The notes: generated by a model from the sequence alone, not told the origin. A DNA stretch of 31,310 nt from Chara braunii (GCA_003427395.1 BFEA01000444.1:1097126-1128435), one strand, 5' to 3'; shown: positions 9,718 to 19,179, numbered from the stretch's first letter. Program-made: numbers and translations.

Positions 9718-9744
9718 CAAGGTCAACTGGGTGAAACCATTTCA

Positions 9745-9783
9745 TCTGTATCGTTCCAATTTTAACGGACGTCCCGAAAGGAC
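9745..9783 (-). pseudogene. U6: U6 snRNA retropseudogene, 5' part
   Basis: Minus strand from 9783: GTCCTTTCGGGACGTCCG, then TTAAAATTGGAACGATACAGA. This is U6 nucleotides 1 to about 39, including the 5' stem-loop. Nucleotide 1 abuts the 17-bp target duplication exactly, as expected for a full-length retroposed RNA. The sequence is cut within ACAGAGA by the solo LTR and continues at 8739-8672; 39 plus 64 unique nucleotides give about the expected U6 length of 102-103. Confidence 0.95.
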
Positions 9784-9800
9784 ACGGATGCCTACTTTCT
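9784..9800 (+). repeat. 17-bp target-site duplication, right copy
   Basis: Identical to 8635-8651. After it the integrase frame of element 3 resumes (VGDFTCV). Confidence 0.93.
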
Positions 9801-10250
9801 AGGTTGGTGACTTCACATGTGTTAATCATCTGAGCGTACACCAGAGCACACAGCGTGCAAAATGATGCCATTGAACTATGGACCACAGACTGTCTTAGAC
9901 ATTGCAGAAGATGATTCTCACAGTCCCACCTATCCAACCAGTGCGATTCATGTCCCTCCTCACCTTCGCGCTTACCCGGTTTTCCATGCATCCAAACTCT
10001 TGCCTTTTTTAACAGCGCTCGGTTTCCTTCTCCTCAATCCACGTTGCCACCAGTGATGGCTGGTGAAGTTTATATTGACCGCATTATGGAGCACAGGTAC
10101 TTGCCTGTACTCAAACCAACAGGTAGAGGAAGACCACCAGAACCTGAACTGCAGTTTCACGTTCCCTTCAGACATCATGCCGATCCAAATGAAGACAGGT
10201 GATTCACAAGAGTCGTCGAGGAGCTGTACTTCCCAGGTTGGTTCACAGGG
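9801..10250 (+). pseudogene. Integrase C-terminus and chromodomain remnant of element 3, right part
   Basis: 9801-9823 encodes VGDFTCV, continuing RRMPTF from before the U6 insertion. From 9870 the frame gives YGPQTVLDIAEDD, then AIHVPPHLRAYPVFHASKLLPF, the region following the integrase core. At about 10055-10190 comes a chromodomain-like sequence (AGEVYIDRIMEHRYLPVL, GRGRPPEPELQFHVPFRHHA, DPNEDR) that parallels element 2 (VDIDQIVEHRVMPVP, GRGRPPKPKMQYRVRFRHHL). Where element 2 has DRWFTRKEL, this copy reads DR, a stop (TGA for TGG), then FTR. Frameshifts separate the pieces. Confidence 0.85.
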
Positions 10251-10294
10251 TGAGAGGGCTCTCAAAGGAAATCAACAGCAAGAGCGGGTGGGAA

Positions 10295-11121
10295 TGTGAC
10301 GCCTCTAGGCCTCAGCAGCCCTGGAATAAGGTCGCGCAACAATTATAGGCTGGACCTATGAGAAGGTAACGGTCTGAGAGAAATCTGGGCCCCAATGCAG
10401 GCCGCCCAGGTAACTAACCCAGTAGGCCCCGAGTCGAGACCCAGACCGAGCGGATATAAGGGCCAGGATCCAGATCGGCAGCGGCTGCCAACCCGTAGGC
10501 CAAGATCTCGGCCACGGAAGTGGACAGAAGGGAACATGATAGATTGGGCTGTGGGCAGTACCATGAGGCAGTGCTGTCAGAGGGCTTGCAGGCCAGCGCC
10601 AACAAAAGGAGCAGCATATGGTAGCTGCTGGCACGTGTGCTGCCATAGCTGGGTGTGCAGCAGCACAATGCAGGGAGAAGGTGGCCAGTAGGAGGGGAGG
10701 TCATTGGGAGAGGAGTGGCTGTGGGGACAGGTGTGGATACTTACCTGGTGTGTGGCCGGAGAACACTTGTGTGACCAGACCCTTTGATGGCATCTGGTGA
10801 GAGGAGAGTGGGGGGGAGAGAGAGAGAGAAGAGAGAGAGAGAGAGTGAGTAAGAGGTAGTAGGCTACGGTTGGTAGGCCAGGGTGGGACAGTAAGTAGAG
10901 GGAGACACATCCTAGTGAGGGGCTACTACCCTGTTGCTGTATTGATTGTTTGGAGGCGCGAAGAGGGCTTTCATTGTCAAGGGACTTCAGCGTTCAGTCT
11001 GTTCTTGGATTGCTGTGCTCTCTGCTTTATCATTCTGCCTTCAGCTTGCCTTACCTTGCATAAATAATAATAAATATTATGTATCTGCAGGAGGTCGGAC
11101 TGTGTTCCAGATCCCCAAGCA
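10295..11121 (+). mobile_element. Putative 3' LTR of element 3
   Basis: Directly after the chromodomain a purine tract (AAGAGCGGGTGGGAA) is followed by TGTGACGCC, a common start of plant Ty3/gypsy LTRs. Inside are a TATA-like ATATAAGG near 10455, a GA-rich run at 10798-10850 and an AT-rich TAAATAATAATAAATATT near 11063 that could serve as polyadenylation region. I put the end at the CA at 11120-11121 just before the TIR element, but without a second copy this end is a guess. Confidence 0.55.
10798..10850. repeat. (GA)n-rich microsatellite
   Basis: Imperfect GAGAGA run with an internal G8 stretch, within the putative LTR of element 3. Confidence 0.9.
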
Positions 11122-11132
11122 GTAGGAGGAAA

Positions 11133-11373
11133 TATTAAACGACCACTACCCCCGCCGTCATAAATTAGGGGTAACCAGTAGGACAGGTCCACGAGGGCTA
11201 CCGCTAGCACAGTGGGGGAAACTGGCGGAGTGGCAAAATTCAAAAATGCGTTGAATTACCCCCGCGATTTTTTATGCAGTTCAAATGATTCTTTTAATTT
11301 TTTAAAATATTTTTCCTCTAACGATCACGACAAAATCTACGGACCCTCCAATTTCCAGAGTTGTTGGGTCATC
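11133..11373 (+). mobile_element. TIR element copy 1, left part (interrupted by element 2)
   Basis: Begins with the terminal repeat TTAAACGACCACTACCCCCG (11135-11154), followed by CCGTCATAAATTAGG. It matches the left end of copy 2 at 19585 closely over about 240 bp (shared CACAGGTCCA/GACAGGTCCA, GGGCTACCG, TAGCACAGTGGGG, CGGAGTGG, TATTTTTCCT). It stops at GTTGTTGGGTCATC, where element 2 begins; the sequence resumes at 19180. Confidence 0.75.
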
Positions 11374-12353
11374 TGCAAGGAAAATGAGCAATAGCGAGAT
11401 GACAATAAACAGAATGCACAATTACATTGAAGACCAGATAGTATCACAGTGTCCAGAGAGTAGCATTGCACCAATATAACACCAATAAAGAATCGTAACA
11501 CTGAAAACCAATGTCAATGAGAGCTTGCTCTCGCCACCACCAACATGAGTATCCAGGCCCTATCTCCCTACTTGGCGCTCGGCGCCCAGCCTACTCCCTA
11601 CACAGCTACTACTAGCCTACTAATTGACAATGCAACTGTTGACGTCAGCAGCCAACGAAGTACTTGAAGATGTCGCCCGTAGCAGACCACTGCCAATACC
11701 AGGTATGTGCTCTCACATCACCATCATCATCATCCTTCTCTCTCTCCCATGTCTGACACCCATGTCTTCCCTCTTGAAACCCGAAGACTACCGCTGTGCC
11801 TCACTGTACATCCAAGCCCTCAGCCAGCTATGGAGGCTGGGCTATGTCCACACACAACCGCACGTGCGCAGCACCTTGCTCCAGCGCTAGCAGCCAGCAC
11901 TCGAGCATGAGCTCCAGCAGTGCTGCCGCCAGCCAGCAAGCGCCCAAATGCGGCTGACCGTGGTGAGCTCTTTCCTATATGGAAAGATCGTCCTGCATTT
12001 GCAGCCCTGGCTGGACGGCCTGGGCCCAGAAGCTTCCGGTAGGCCCCAGGATGCTACGCCTCAGATGTAGCTACTGGGCCTCATTCGGTTGGGCCTCCCA
12101 ACTGTCTGTGTATGAGGCTGCGAATCTCGCCCAGGGCCTGTGCTTTTGGAAAGGCCTAGAAGGCCTGGGAAATTTCCACGCTGCTCGGCCTGTGTTTTCC
12201 TTCAACCAACTGGCGCAACGAAACTGCCTGGACCCCAAAATACGAAATTGACAGCCGAGGGCCTCTCGTGATTTGTTAGGCCCGCCTTCACTTAGGGCGC
12301 GCACAGATGGAACAGGGGGGCCCTTAGGCCTGCCGAGGATCCGAATCCTCGCA
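11374..12353 (-). repeat. 3' LTR of element 2 (980 bp)
   Basis: Plus-strand ends TGCAAGG...CTCGCA, so TGCGAG...TTGCA on the element strand. In the first roughly 185 bp I count eight substitutions and one 2-nt gap against the 5' LTR, about 4 percent, mostly transitions. It lacks the roughly 26-29 bp (GCTGCCCTCAGCAGCACC region, near 18648-18675) present in the 5' LTR. A short inverted repeat, CTTTCC-TATAT-GGAAAG, is kept in both LTRs (here near 11970). Confidence 0.95.
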
Positions 12354-12366
12354 TTCCCTCCTCCTG
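12354..12366 (-). promoter_or_regulatory. Polypurine tract of element 2
   Basis: Minus strand AGGAGGAGGGAA immediately upstream of the 3' LTR start TGCGAG, the place where plus-strand DNA synthesis is primed in LTR retrotransposons. Confidence 0.85.
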
Positions 12367-12393
12367 TACTTCGATAGTCCCCTGAGAAGTCTT

Positions 12394-12810
12394 CTATTCT
12401 GCAGGCATCTTCCCTTTGAGAACTCTTTCGTAGCCTGCAATGACTTGAGGTGCAGTTCTCATGAGTTCTTTTCTGGTGAACCACCGATCTTCGCTGGGAT
12501 CCAGATGATGTCTGAATCTGACCCGATATTGCATTTTTGGCTTAGGAGGGCGGCCTCTGCCCGGTGGCCAAGGAACAGGCATCACACGATGCTCCACGAT
12601 CTGGTCGATGTCCACTTCGCCATCCATGGTGGGGGGCAGCATTGACCGTCTGGAAGGGAACTGCTCAGACTCTGTGAAAGTTGCCAGCTTTGAGGCGGGG
12701 AAAACAGGATGTGTGCGTAGGTGTGGTGGGATGCGAATCACATAGGAGGGTCCGTCTATATGATCTCCCACTATGTCTAGGACCTCCCACGGACCGAAGT
12801 ACTGTGGCAT
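12394..12810 (-). pseudogene. pol: Integrase C-terminus and chromodomain-like tail of element 2
   Basis: The frame reads MPQYFGPWEVLDIVGD, GPSYVIRIPPHLRTHPVFPA, FPSRRSMLPPTMDG, VDIDQIVEHRVM, GRGRPPKPKMQYRVRF, DRWFTRKELM and ends at a TGA near 12394, 28 bp before the PPT. This tail type targets integration by binding chromatin in chromoviruses. The domain itself is intact; it is separated from the integrase core by a small indel near 12810 (SRK/MPQYF junction). Confidence 0.9.
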
Positions 12811-13433
12811 TTTCTAGAGATTCCAACTTCCTGTCCCAGTTCAAATGACTTGACCCAGACTCTGTCTCCTGTTTGAAAATTAGAGGGCCGTCTGTGTTTG
12901 TTCTCAGATGCTATCATAGCATCTTGGGACTTTGTAATGTGTTCAAGTCGTAGGAAATCAAGGGCGGATCTGGGCTTCCAACCAAGATGCAGTTGGTTGG
13001 GAGTCTTGCCGGTAGAGCTGTGCACAGCATTGTTGTACAGGCTGGCGACGAGTGGTAGCTTCTCGTCCCAGTCATCCTGGCTTGGCTGGATGTAATGCTG
13101 CCGTGAGTGCTGTACTACTTGGTTCATTTGCTCCGCCTGTCCATTTGACTCAGGGTGGTTCCCTGATGTCATCTGTAGTCTGGTTCCCATCTGCTGGGCC
13201 GTATTTTGCCACAGTCCGCTAGTGAAACGGACATCCCTATCAGTGACAATAGATTTGGGTAAGCCTAAGTCCCGTACCCAGTTATCCATAAATAGTTTGA
13301 TGGCGTAGTCAGTCTTAGCAGTTTCTGGCATAGCCATTAGTCTGGCGTATTTGGAAAAACGGTCTACTATAACAAAGATGTGCCTTTTCCCTGACCTGCG
13401 GGTCACAAGAGTATCCATGAAGTCCATGGACAC
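12777..13433 (-). pseudogene. pol: Integrase catalytic core of element 2
   Basis: The D,D-35-E triad is complete: SMDFMDTLV (first Asp), VTDRDVRFTSG (second), then 35 residues to the Glu of SNGQAEQMNQ. Downstream HYIQPSQDDWDEKLPLV, YNNAVHSSTGKTPNQLHLGW and VWVKSFEL are typical of Ty3 integrases. The junction to the zinc finger is damaged: after CQRDKPRTQ about a dozen residues normally leading into SGPGQSVSMDF are missing and the frame changes near 13430. This is the only integrase core in the window with all three acidic residues in one frame. Confidence 0.92.
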
Positions 13434-14176
13434 ACTCTGACCAGGACCTGAGTCCTAGGTTTGTCCCGTTGGCAAACCTGGCAGTATCTCTTGGCATCTT
13501 GCATTATAGTTGGCCACCAGAATCTCTGCACTAGGCTAGCTGATGTTTTCCTATAGCCAGAATGTCCAGTTGCACCGTGACACTCACCTAGAAATGAGCT
13601 ACGCAAAGACTCACTATTGCGAACACGTCTTTTATTCCCTGCCTTCTCAAGAAACAGCAAGCCGTCTACCATAGTAAATTCATTTGAAGTCACTTTGTCC
13701 TTTGCTTGAAATTTACTAATGATCTCAAACATAACTGGATCTTGTTGATGGGCTTCCACCAATGATCGAGTTAGATCGTCAGATATGCCAAACTCAGTTA
13801 CTAAGGCCCCCAAATAATCTGCCCTACGCGATAGCGCATCAGCCACTTTGTTGAACTCTCCCTTGATAGGATCAAGTTGATAGTCATACATATCTATCAC
13901 TTGTATCCATCTCTTGAGTGCGTCTGAGAGTACCGGCTGTGTTTTGATCCATCGCAAGGTCTCATGGTCAGATCTTACATAGAAAAATCTGCCAAGGAGA
14001 CAGTGTCTCCAATGGACCAGCGCTCGGTACAGAGCATAGAGCTCACAATCATAAGTAGACCTGGCTAGTTTCTGAGATGGCATTTTTTTACTCATATACT
14101 CAATCGGTCTCAACTTTGGCCCCTCCTTTTGCGCAAGGACCGCACCTATGCCATATTGGCTGGCGTCTGTGGTCAC
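13403..14176 (-). pseudogene. pol: RNase H and integrase zinc finger of element 2
   Basis: Starts within MTTDASQYGIGAVLAQKEG; RNase H acidic residues are in TTDAS, YDCELYAL, RSDHETLRWI and ADALSRR. The connector leads to the HHCC finger CHGATGHSGYRK ... YCQVCQRDK. The upstream sequence (HYEVLKRPDPDKPFV, about 14180-14225) is in another frame relative to the RT tail, so an indel lies near 14230. Confidence 0.92.
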
Positions 14177-14233
14177 GACAAAGGGCTTATCAGGATCGGG
14201 ACGCTTGAGGACTTCATAGTGTCAGAGCATACT

Positions 14234-14665
14234 TCAGTTTCCTGAAGGTCGCCTCACACTCCTTAGATCTGTTAATGGGGAAGCTATAGTACTACAGTTC
14301 TTAACAAACGGACAATAGAAGCCTGTCATCCCCAAAAACGATCTGACCTCAGTAACAGTCTGAGGCCTAGGCCAGTCACGTATGTTGGTCACCTTAGCAT
14401 CGTCCGGCCTCAACCCATTAGCGGAGATTTCATGACCCAAGTACAAGATCTTGGTGCGACCGAGCTCGGTTCTGCTAAGTCGCTGCACTTGGTCCCCTAA
14501 GCGCAGTCTATCCACACAAGCACGAGTAATGAAGTTTCGTGTAGAGCGTACGCATGCGAAGGCGCCAACTTTGTGGCCACCTACATCAACCTCTACCACA
14601 AAATGTTCACCCTTTGGACCTCTACTGACCATCACCCAAGAGTCTTTGGGTCCTTCCTTGACCAC
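14234..14665 (-). pseudogene. pol: Protease remnant fused to RT C-terminus (RT core deleted), element 2
   Basis: The frame has the protease-like VDVGGHKVGAFACVRSTRNFI followed within about 20 residues by RTELGRTKILYLGHEI, RPDDAKVTNIRDWPRPQTVTE and VRSFLGMTGFYCPFV, which is the RT connection region. Everything between, including all RT fingers and the YxDD palm, is gone. By comparison with element 1 the missing part is on the order of 0.8 kb; the junction is near 14470. The protease motif that should read D-S/T-G-A is C-V-R-S, so the catalytic Asp is also lost. Confidence 0.92.
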
Positions 14666-14828
14666 CCAGTCTCTAACTCTTCTAGGGCCTCAGACACATC
14701 TCTTGAACAGAGCATCGATGGGTTTGAATATGTCTGCGGGGCGATACGTGGGTCACTAGCCCTGGCCAACGCCTGAAGTGGGGAAGGCAACATTACCACT
14801 TCAGCGCGAGTAAGAGCGGCTAAAACTC

Positions 14829-15200
14829 CTACTGGGCCGAGGTGTTTCCCTGTGAAGTGCTCGCAGAAGCACTGCCAGGGTTTGAAGATAGTCCCATCAC
14901 CGTTGGAGAGGCTACCCTCGTTAGGAATTTCTTACCTCGGCACGTTCTGGACGTGTGGCCATAGTTGCCACAGTTCATACACGTACCCCTAGCAACTCGG
15001 TCCCTCCACACCTCATACTCTAAACCAAGTTTCACCCAGGCGGGGGTTCCTTGGTCGCCCTAACCCGTACACCGACCTACCTTCTTCTTCCAAGTCCCCC
15101 TAACCTTTTCTTTAGCGGGCGCCACGACTCCCCCATCCGATGTCTCGCTGGCCCCATGATGCTCTGTCTCCTCCCCAAGGTCTGGGAAGTCGTCAATTTA
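14829..15200 (-). pseudogene. gag: Gag C-terminus with CCHC zinc knuckle, element 2
   Basis: The frame continues from 15198 through a TAA (15200-15198) and a TAG (15062-15060) into VWRDRVARGTCMNCGNYGHT with SRTC completing a C-x2-C-x4-H-x4-C knuckle. The acidic linker before it (DDFPDLGEETEHH) and a basic KEKVRGTWKKK fit a Gag nucleocapsid linker. The knuckle binds element RNA in intact Gag. Confidence 0.85.
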
Positions 15201-16895
15201 TGTCGCCTGACCATCATGGTCGACGAACATTAGTTGCCCTTTCTTCTTCCAGTCCTCGGGGAGTCTCTTCTTCCTACCGTCTCCCTGACTCTTATGCGCG
15301 AATCCCGGCTTTGCCTCTATATCTAAGGCCTTCTTGTTGAAAGAAGCGAAGACCCCAACCACCAGCTTTGTCCTTACCTCTGAAGGAAAACATCTTAGAT
15401 AATCCGTGAGGAGTACCTGTTGGTCATAGCGCACACCACGTACCACGGGCAAACGTTCTACGGTATCCGTGAGCTCACGGACATTCTTGTACCTTCTCGC
15501 ACAAAGATTGTTGATCGCGTTTGTGCCCTTTTGAGCCCCTTTAGGGTCATGCCACTTGTTATACACGGACCGTACGAAGTCTTGCAATGTTTGGGTTTGG
15601 GCCCAGACATCGAAGTTCTACCGCAGCCCTGCTGATACGCTAGGACATTCACCCAGCGGGCTGCTGACCCTTCTAAAAAGGAGGCAGCCACTACAACTTC
15701 TTGCTCCGGTCTGGTGAGCTTGTGCCTCACATAGGTAGGCACCGTCCTCATCCAGGTATCCAAGTCCTCATCCTTCTTCGTGTCGCCTGAGAAGGGCTTA
15801 GGACTCAGCAAGGGCATTTTGGGCATCCACTCCATAGGCTGCATTGGCCCAGGAGATTGCTGCAGTGGCTGCACAGCCACCGAAACAGGTTGTTGCACAC
15901 TAACATGGGTCTGACTTGACAGTGCGACTGTAGTAACCACTGTCGTCGATGGTACGACAGAAGTTCTAAGAACCGGACAACTAACTACTGGTTGACTACT
16001 CGAAGGAGGAATGCCAAACATAGGAGAGAAGGATGGCCCTACTAGCGACGGCGTCCCTGAGGGGCCCACAACTGAAGGGGGAGCAACAGCATACTGAGGT
16101 TGCCTCATCATAGGACAAGGAGCCTGCAGTGCAGCCAGAATTTGTCTCTAGGCTGCCACTAGTTCAGCCAGCACTTCCTGCTGAACAACCCGCGTTTCAG
16201 CCGCGCAAAGGAGCGAGTTACGATGCGCTTTCATCGTAGGATCAAGTGTTGACTCGTCTAACGCTTCTAATTTGCCTAGCTCCTGTCTCCTACTCCCTAG
16301 TCTAGCTTATCTCAAAATAAATCCTTGTCTCTTCTCCGCTGCCTCTCTCAACTGCCGCTGCAACTCATCATGAAGTTCTTTTGCTTGGAGGATCTCATAA
16401 TCCTCTGGTGTGAGTGGCATTTGGTGGCTGACTTGTGAGCCAATAAATTGACTAACAGAACTCTGAGAGATACCCTGACTGACACCTGACGAAGAGGCAT
16501 GAGACAAGGCCTGTGACACTGAAGAAGAGTGGCATTTGGTGGCTGACTTGTGAGCCAACAGATTGACTAACAAAACTCTGAGAGATACCTTGACTGTCAC
16601 CTGACGAAGAGGCATGAGACAAGGCATGTGACACTGAAGAAGAGGTAGCCATCACAACCTCAACCTGAACTCTAGCGTCCACTAGTCTTGCTGCTGCAAG
16701 TGTCCGTTCAACGTTGATTGCCGCTAACCTAACCCTCTCTAATGTCGTCCTTTCCTTGACTTCCCTTCGCAGCCGCCTTTCCTCTCCCTCGACTAACTCC
16801 AAGAAGGTAATCGGTTGACTGAGCGCAGTTCTACGCGTGACTCTAAGATGTTCCACTACTCATTTTTCCTCCTCACTACCGCATGCATCACTCAT
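15198..16895 (-). pseudogene. gag: Gag of element 2 (multiple stops and frameshifts)
   Basis: I choose the ATG at 16895-16893 (MSDACGSEEEK). A TGA at 16862-16860 follows, then VVEHLRVTRR and a charged helical stretch (EGEERRLRREVKERT). A 115-bp tandem duplication at 16413-16642 breaks the frame; beyond it comes TPEDYEILQAKELHDELQRQ. Stops at 16309-16307 (TAA) and 16150-16148 (TAG) interrupt the same frame, which then gives a Pro/Ser/Val/Gln-rich linker and the capsid start LLSPKPFSGDTKKDEDLDTW, with WMRTVPTYV and LEGSAARWVNVLAYQ. A frameshift near 15580 leads to LQDFVRSVYNKWHDPKGAQK and FPSEVRTKLVVG, ending at the TAA at 15200. Clearly non-functional. Confidence 0.88.
16413..16642 (-). repeat. 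115-bp tandem duplication in gag of element 2
   Basis: Copies 16413-16527 and 16528-16642 both start AGTGGCATTTGGTGGCTGAC and differ at a few bases. They encode SSVSHALSHASSSG...SQVSHQMPL; the period is not a multiple of three. Confidence 0.95.
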
Positions 16896-18158
16896 GAGCT
16901 ACAGTGTGTGTGATCTAAACTAGTCCACATTGAACCCTACCTCAGCCTGACACACAACCGGGTATGATCAAACACCTAATTCCGGTCAACCTCGAGAGAA
17001 GTAGTCAAGTAGTAACCAGTAATCAATGTCAGGTCCTACAGGTAAGTTTTAATTCTATTTTTAGATTACTCTTACACAGATTGCAATGCAGCAAGGAAAG
17101 AACTAACCTATCTGCAATTGTCTGTCAGTTGTTAACAAATCCGTAACAACTAAATAATCAAAAATAAAAATAACCTACCTGTTGAGATGCATGTTGGATG
17201 GCAGTTTGTCTAATTAATGCCACCGCGAACAGTTACCGGAATCCCCCCTCCCCATATCCTTCTTGAGTTGTCTCTTTGTGTCAACGCCCTGAGCATCTGG
17301 TTGAGCAGCGTGTCTGAAGGTGTGCAATCCGGCCCACCCCTGTGCCCCAAGTCAACGTCGAACCTGCCAGCCCCTGCACTTTATTTATCCTCCCATGCAA
17401 CGAGCCTTACACCCGATTTGATCTGGCTGATCAAGAGGCAGTTTTAGGACAGCTCCCACGGTCCTCAAGAATTTTTTAACGTCGCAATCAGGGCGACGAT
17501 CACAGCCAGAGTCAACACCGAGTCCCCGCCAGAAATATTTAAAGACGGTCTGGTAAGCGTCTGTTCAAAGGGTTGGCATGCCCTGCATGACCTCTATTGC
17601 GCAGCAGCAGAACCAAGGACTTGCGGCCAAGCATGCATGTACTGGTCCCAGCGGGTTGGCATGGTGACCGTGACCTGAGTGCTTCCTCCAAGGCCCTTCA
17701 AAGGCTTCGGCCGTCTCCCACCAGCTTGCTGCCAATGAAGAATGTCGACTCTCAAGGTTGAGCGCTCGCGACACCTCACATTGAGACGACTCTCAAAACA
17801 GAACTCACTTCCTCACAGTAAGAAGTAATGAAGAGGGTAAATAAGGAAGAGAGCAACATTCCTCATAATGTTGCCCCCAACCACAGATCTCTCACCGGCA
17901 ACCTGGTGTGCATTTATGATGACCGGTCTTTACCTTGACACAACCAACAGCAGTATCCAGTTCCACCTCGGCTTAAATGCCACATCCGCGAGCTCTCATC
18001 ATCCAGCGTACACCCCTAATGTCACAACATAGCTTCCTGGCGATCCCACACGACCCTGGGCCGCCTTACGTCCAACGCCCAAGCCTTATCACTGCCCCAC
18101 ACCTCATGCGAAGCACCGAACAGCTATTGCGAAGAACCACTGAGCGCAGTTCAAACCA
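16896..18158 (-). other. Long 5' leader of element 2
   Basis: About 1.26 kb between PBS and the gag start with no long recognisable frame. It includes AT-rich sequence at 17150-17190. Long untranslated leaders occur in plant Ty3 elements and may hold packaging signals, but I see no specific motif. An unrelated insertion here cannot be excluded. Confidence 0.5.
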
Positions 18159-18170
18159 GCTCTGATACCA
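18159..18170 (-). promoter_or_regulatory. Primer binding site of element 2 (initiator tRNA-Met)
   Basis: Minus strand TGGTATCAGAGC, complementary to the 3' end of plant initiator tRNA-Met, three bases (ATT) after the LTR end TTGCA. It primes minus-strand DNA synthesis. Confidence 0.95.
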
Positions 18171-18173
18171 AAT

Positions 18174-19179
18174 TGCAAGGAAAATGGGCAATAGCGAGAT
18201 GACAATAACCAGAATGCACAATTACATTGAAGACCGGATAGTATCATAGTGTCCAAAGAGTAGCATTGCACCAATATAACACCGATGAAGAATCGTAACA
18301 CTGAAAACCAATGTCAATGAGAGCTTGCTCTCGCCACCACCAACGAGTATCCAGGCCCCATCTCCCTACTTGGCGCTCGGCACCCAGCCTACTCCCTACA
18401 CAGCTACTACTAGCCTACTAATTGACAATTCAACTGTTGACGTCAGCAGCCAACGAAGTACTTGAAGATGTCGCCCGTAGCAGACCACCGCCAATATCAG
18501 GTATGTGCTCTCACATCATCATCATCATCATCATCCTTCTCTCTCTCCCCTGTCTGACACCCACGTCTTCCCTCTTGAAACCCGAAAACTACCCCTGCGA
18601 CTCACTGTACATCCAGGCCCTCAGCCAGCTATGGAGGCTGGGCTATGGTGCTGCCCTCAGCAGCACCCTGCGTCCACACACAACCACACGTGCACAGCAC
18701 CTTGCTCCAGCGCTAGCAGCCAGCACGCGAGCATGAGCTCCAGCAGCGCTGCCGCCAGCCAGCAAGTGCCCGAATGCCGCTGACCATGGCGAGCTCTTTC
18801 CTATATGGAAAGACCCTCCTGCATTCGCAGCCCTGGCTGGACAGCCTGGGCCCAGAAGCTTCCGGTAGGCCCCAGGATGCTGCGCCTCAGGTGTAGCTAC
18901 TGGGCCTCATTCGGTTGGGCCTCCCAACTGTCTGTGTACGAGGCTGTGAATCTCGCCCAGGGCCTGTGCTTTTGGAAAGGCCTAGAAGGCCTGGGAAATT
19001 TCCACGCTGCTCGGCCTGTGTTTTCCTTCGACCAACTGGCACGACGAAACTGCCTGGACCCCCAAATATGAAATTGACAGCCGAGGGCCTCTCGTGATTT
19101 GTTAGGCCCGCCTTCACTTAGGGCGGGCACAGATGCAACAGGGGCCCCCTTAGACCTGCTGAGGATCCGAATCCTCGCA
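18174..19179 (-). repeat. 5' LTR of element 2 (1006 bp)
   Basis: Direct repeat of 11374-12353. It would carry the element promoter on the minus strand; a (CAT)n run near 18517 and the CTTTCC-TATAT-GGAAAG inverted repeat near 18797 are visible. It has about 26 more bases than the 3' LTR. Confidence 0.95.

Larger units (their letters stand above)
8740..9744 (-). mobile_element. Solo LTR (1005 bp) inserted inside U6
   Basis: The insert is bounded by TCTG direct repeats at 8736-8739 and 9745-9748. On the minus strand it starts TGAAATGG and ends GATTGCA, the TG...CA ends of LTRs. No internal retrotransposon genes lie between these bounds, so it is best read as a solo LTR left by recombination between two LTRs. 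On the minus strand a TATA-like TATAAATA is at 9220-9213. The U3-like first 225 bp hold a four-copy minisatellite. Eight of the nine Ns in the window are here. Its 3' end (TTGCA) and 4-bp target duplication match element 2, although I see no wider similarity between their LTRs. Confidence 0.85.
6881..11121 (+). mobile_element. Decayed, 5'-truncated Ty3/gypsy element 3 with nested insertions
   Basis: Plus-strand order: RT palm (from about 6890), RNase H (7110-7660, partly duplicated), integrase zinc finger (about 7840), integrase core remnants (8030-8360), integrase C-terminus split at 8651/9801, chromodomain (10050-10230), purine tract and a putative 3' LTR from 10295. Gag, protease and N-terminal RT are absent. 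Integrase is interrupted by a U6 retropseudogene that in turn contains a solo LTR, so element 3 is the oldest layer of this nest. Stops, frameshifts and substitutions at active sites are frequent. Confidence 0.88.
11374..19179 (-). mobile_element. Ty3/gypsy LTR retrotransposon element 2 (complete LTR to LTR, defective)
   Basis: The outer ends are direct repeats of about 1 kb (11374-12353 and 18174-19179) with TG...CA ends. Minus-strand order: 5' LTR, PBS (18170-18159), leader, gag, CCHC knuckle, protease remnant, RT C-terminus, RNase H, integrase, chromodomain, PPT, 3' LTR. Flanks carry a 4-bp target duplication, CATC (11370-11373 and 19180-19183). The RT core is deleted, the protease active site is altered and several frameshifts and stops are present, so the element could only have moved with proteins supplied by another copy, or decayed after insertion. 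It interrupts copy 1 of the TIR element. Confidence 0.95.

Noticed and set aside
8672-9783. Functional U6 gene
   Set aside because: It is split by 1 kb, carries substitutions and is flanked by a target duplication, with no USE/TATA promoter pair seen outside it.
17040-17065. Mini-intron CAG/GTAAGT...TTTTTAG in the element 2 leader (plus strand)
   Set aside because: It is only about 24 bp, too short to splice, and on the strand opposite to the element's transcription.
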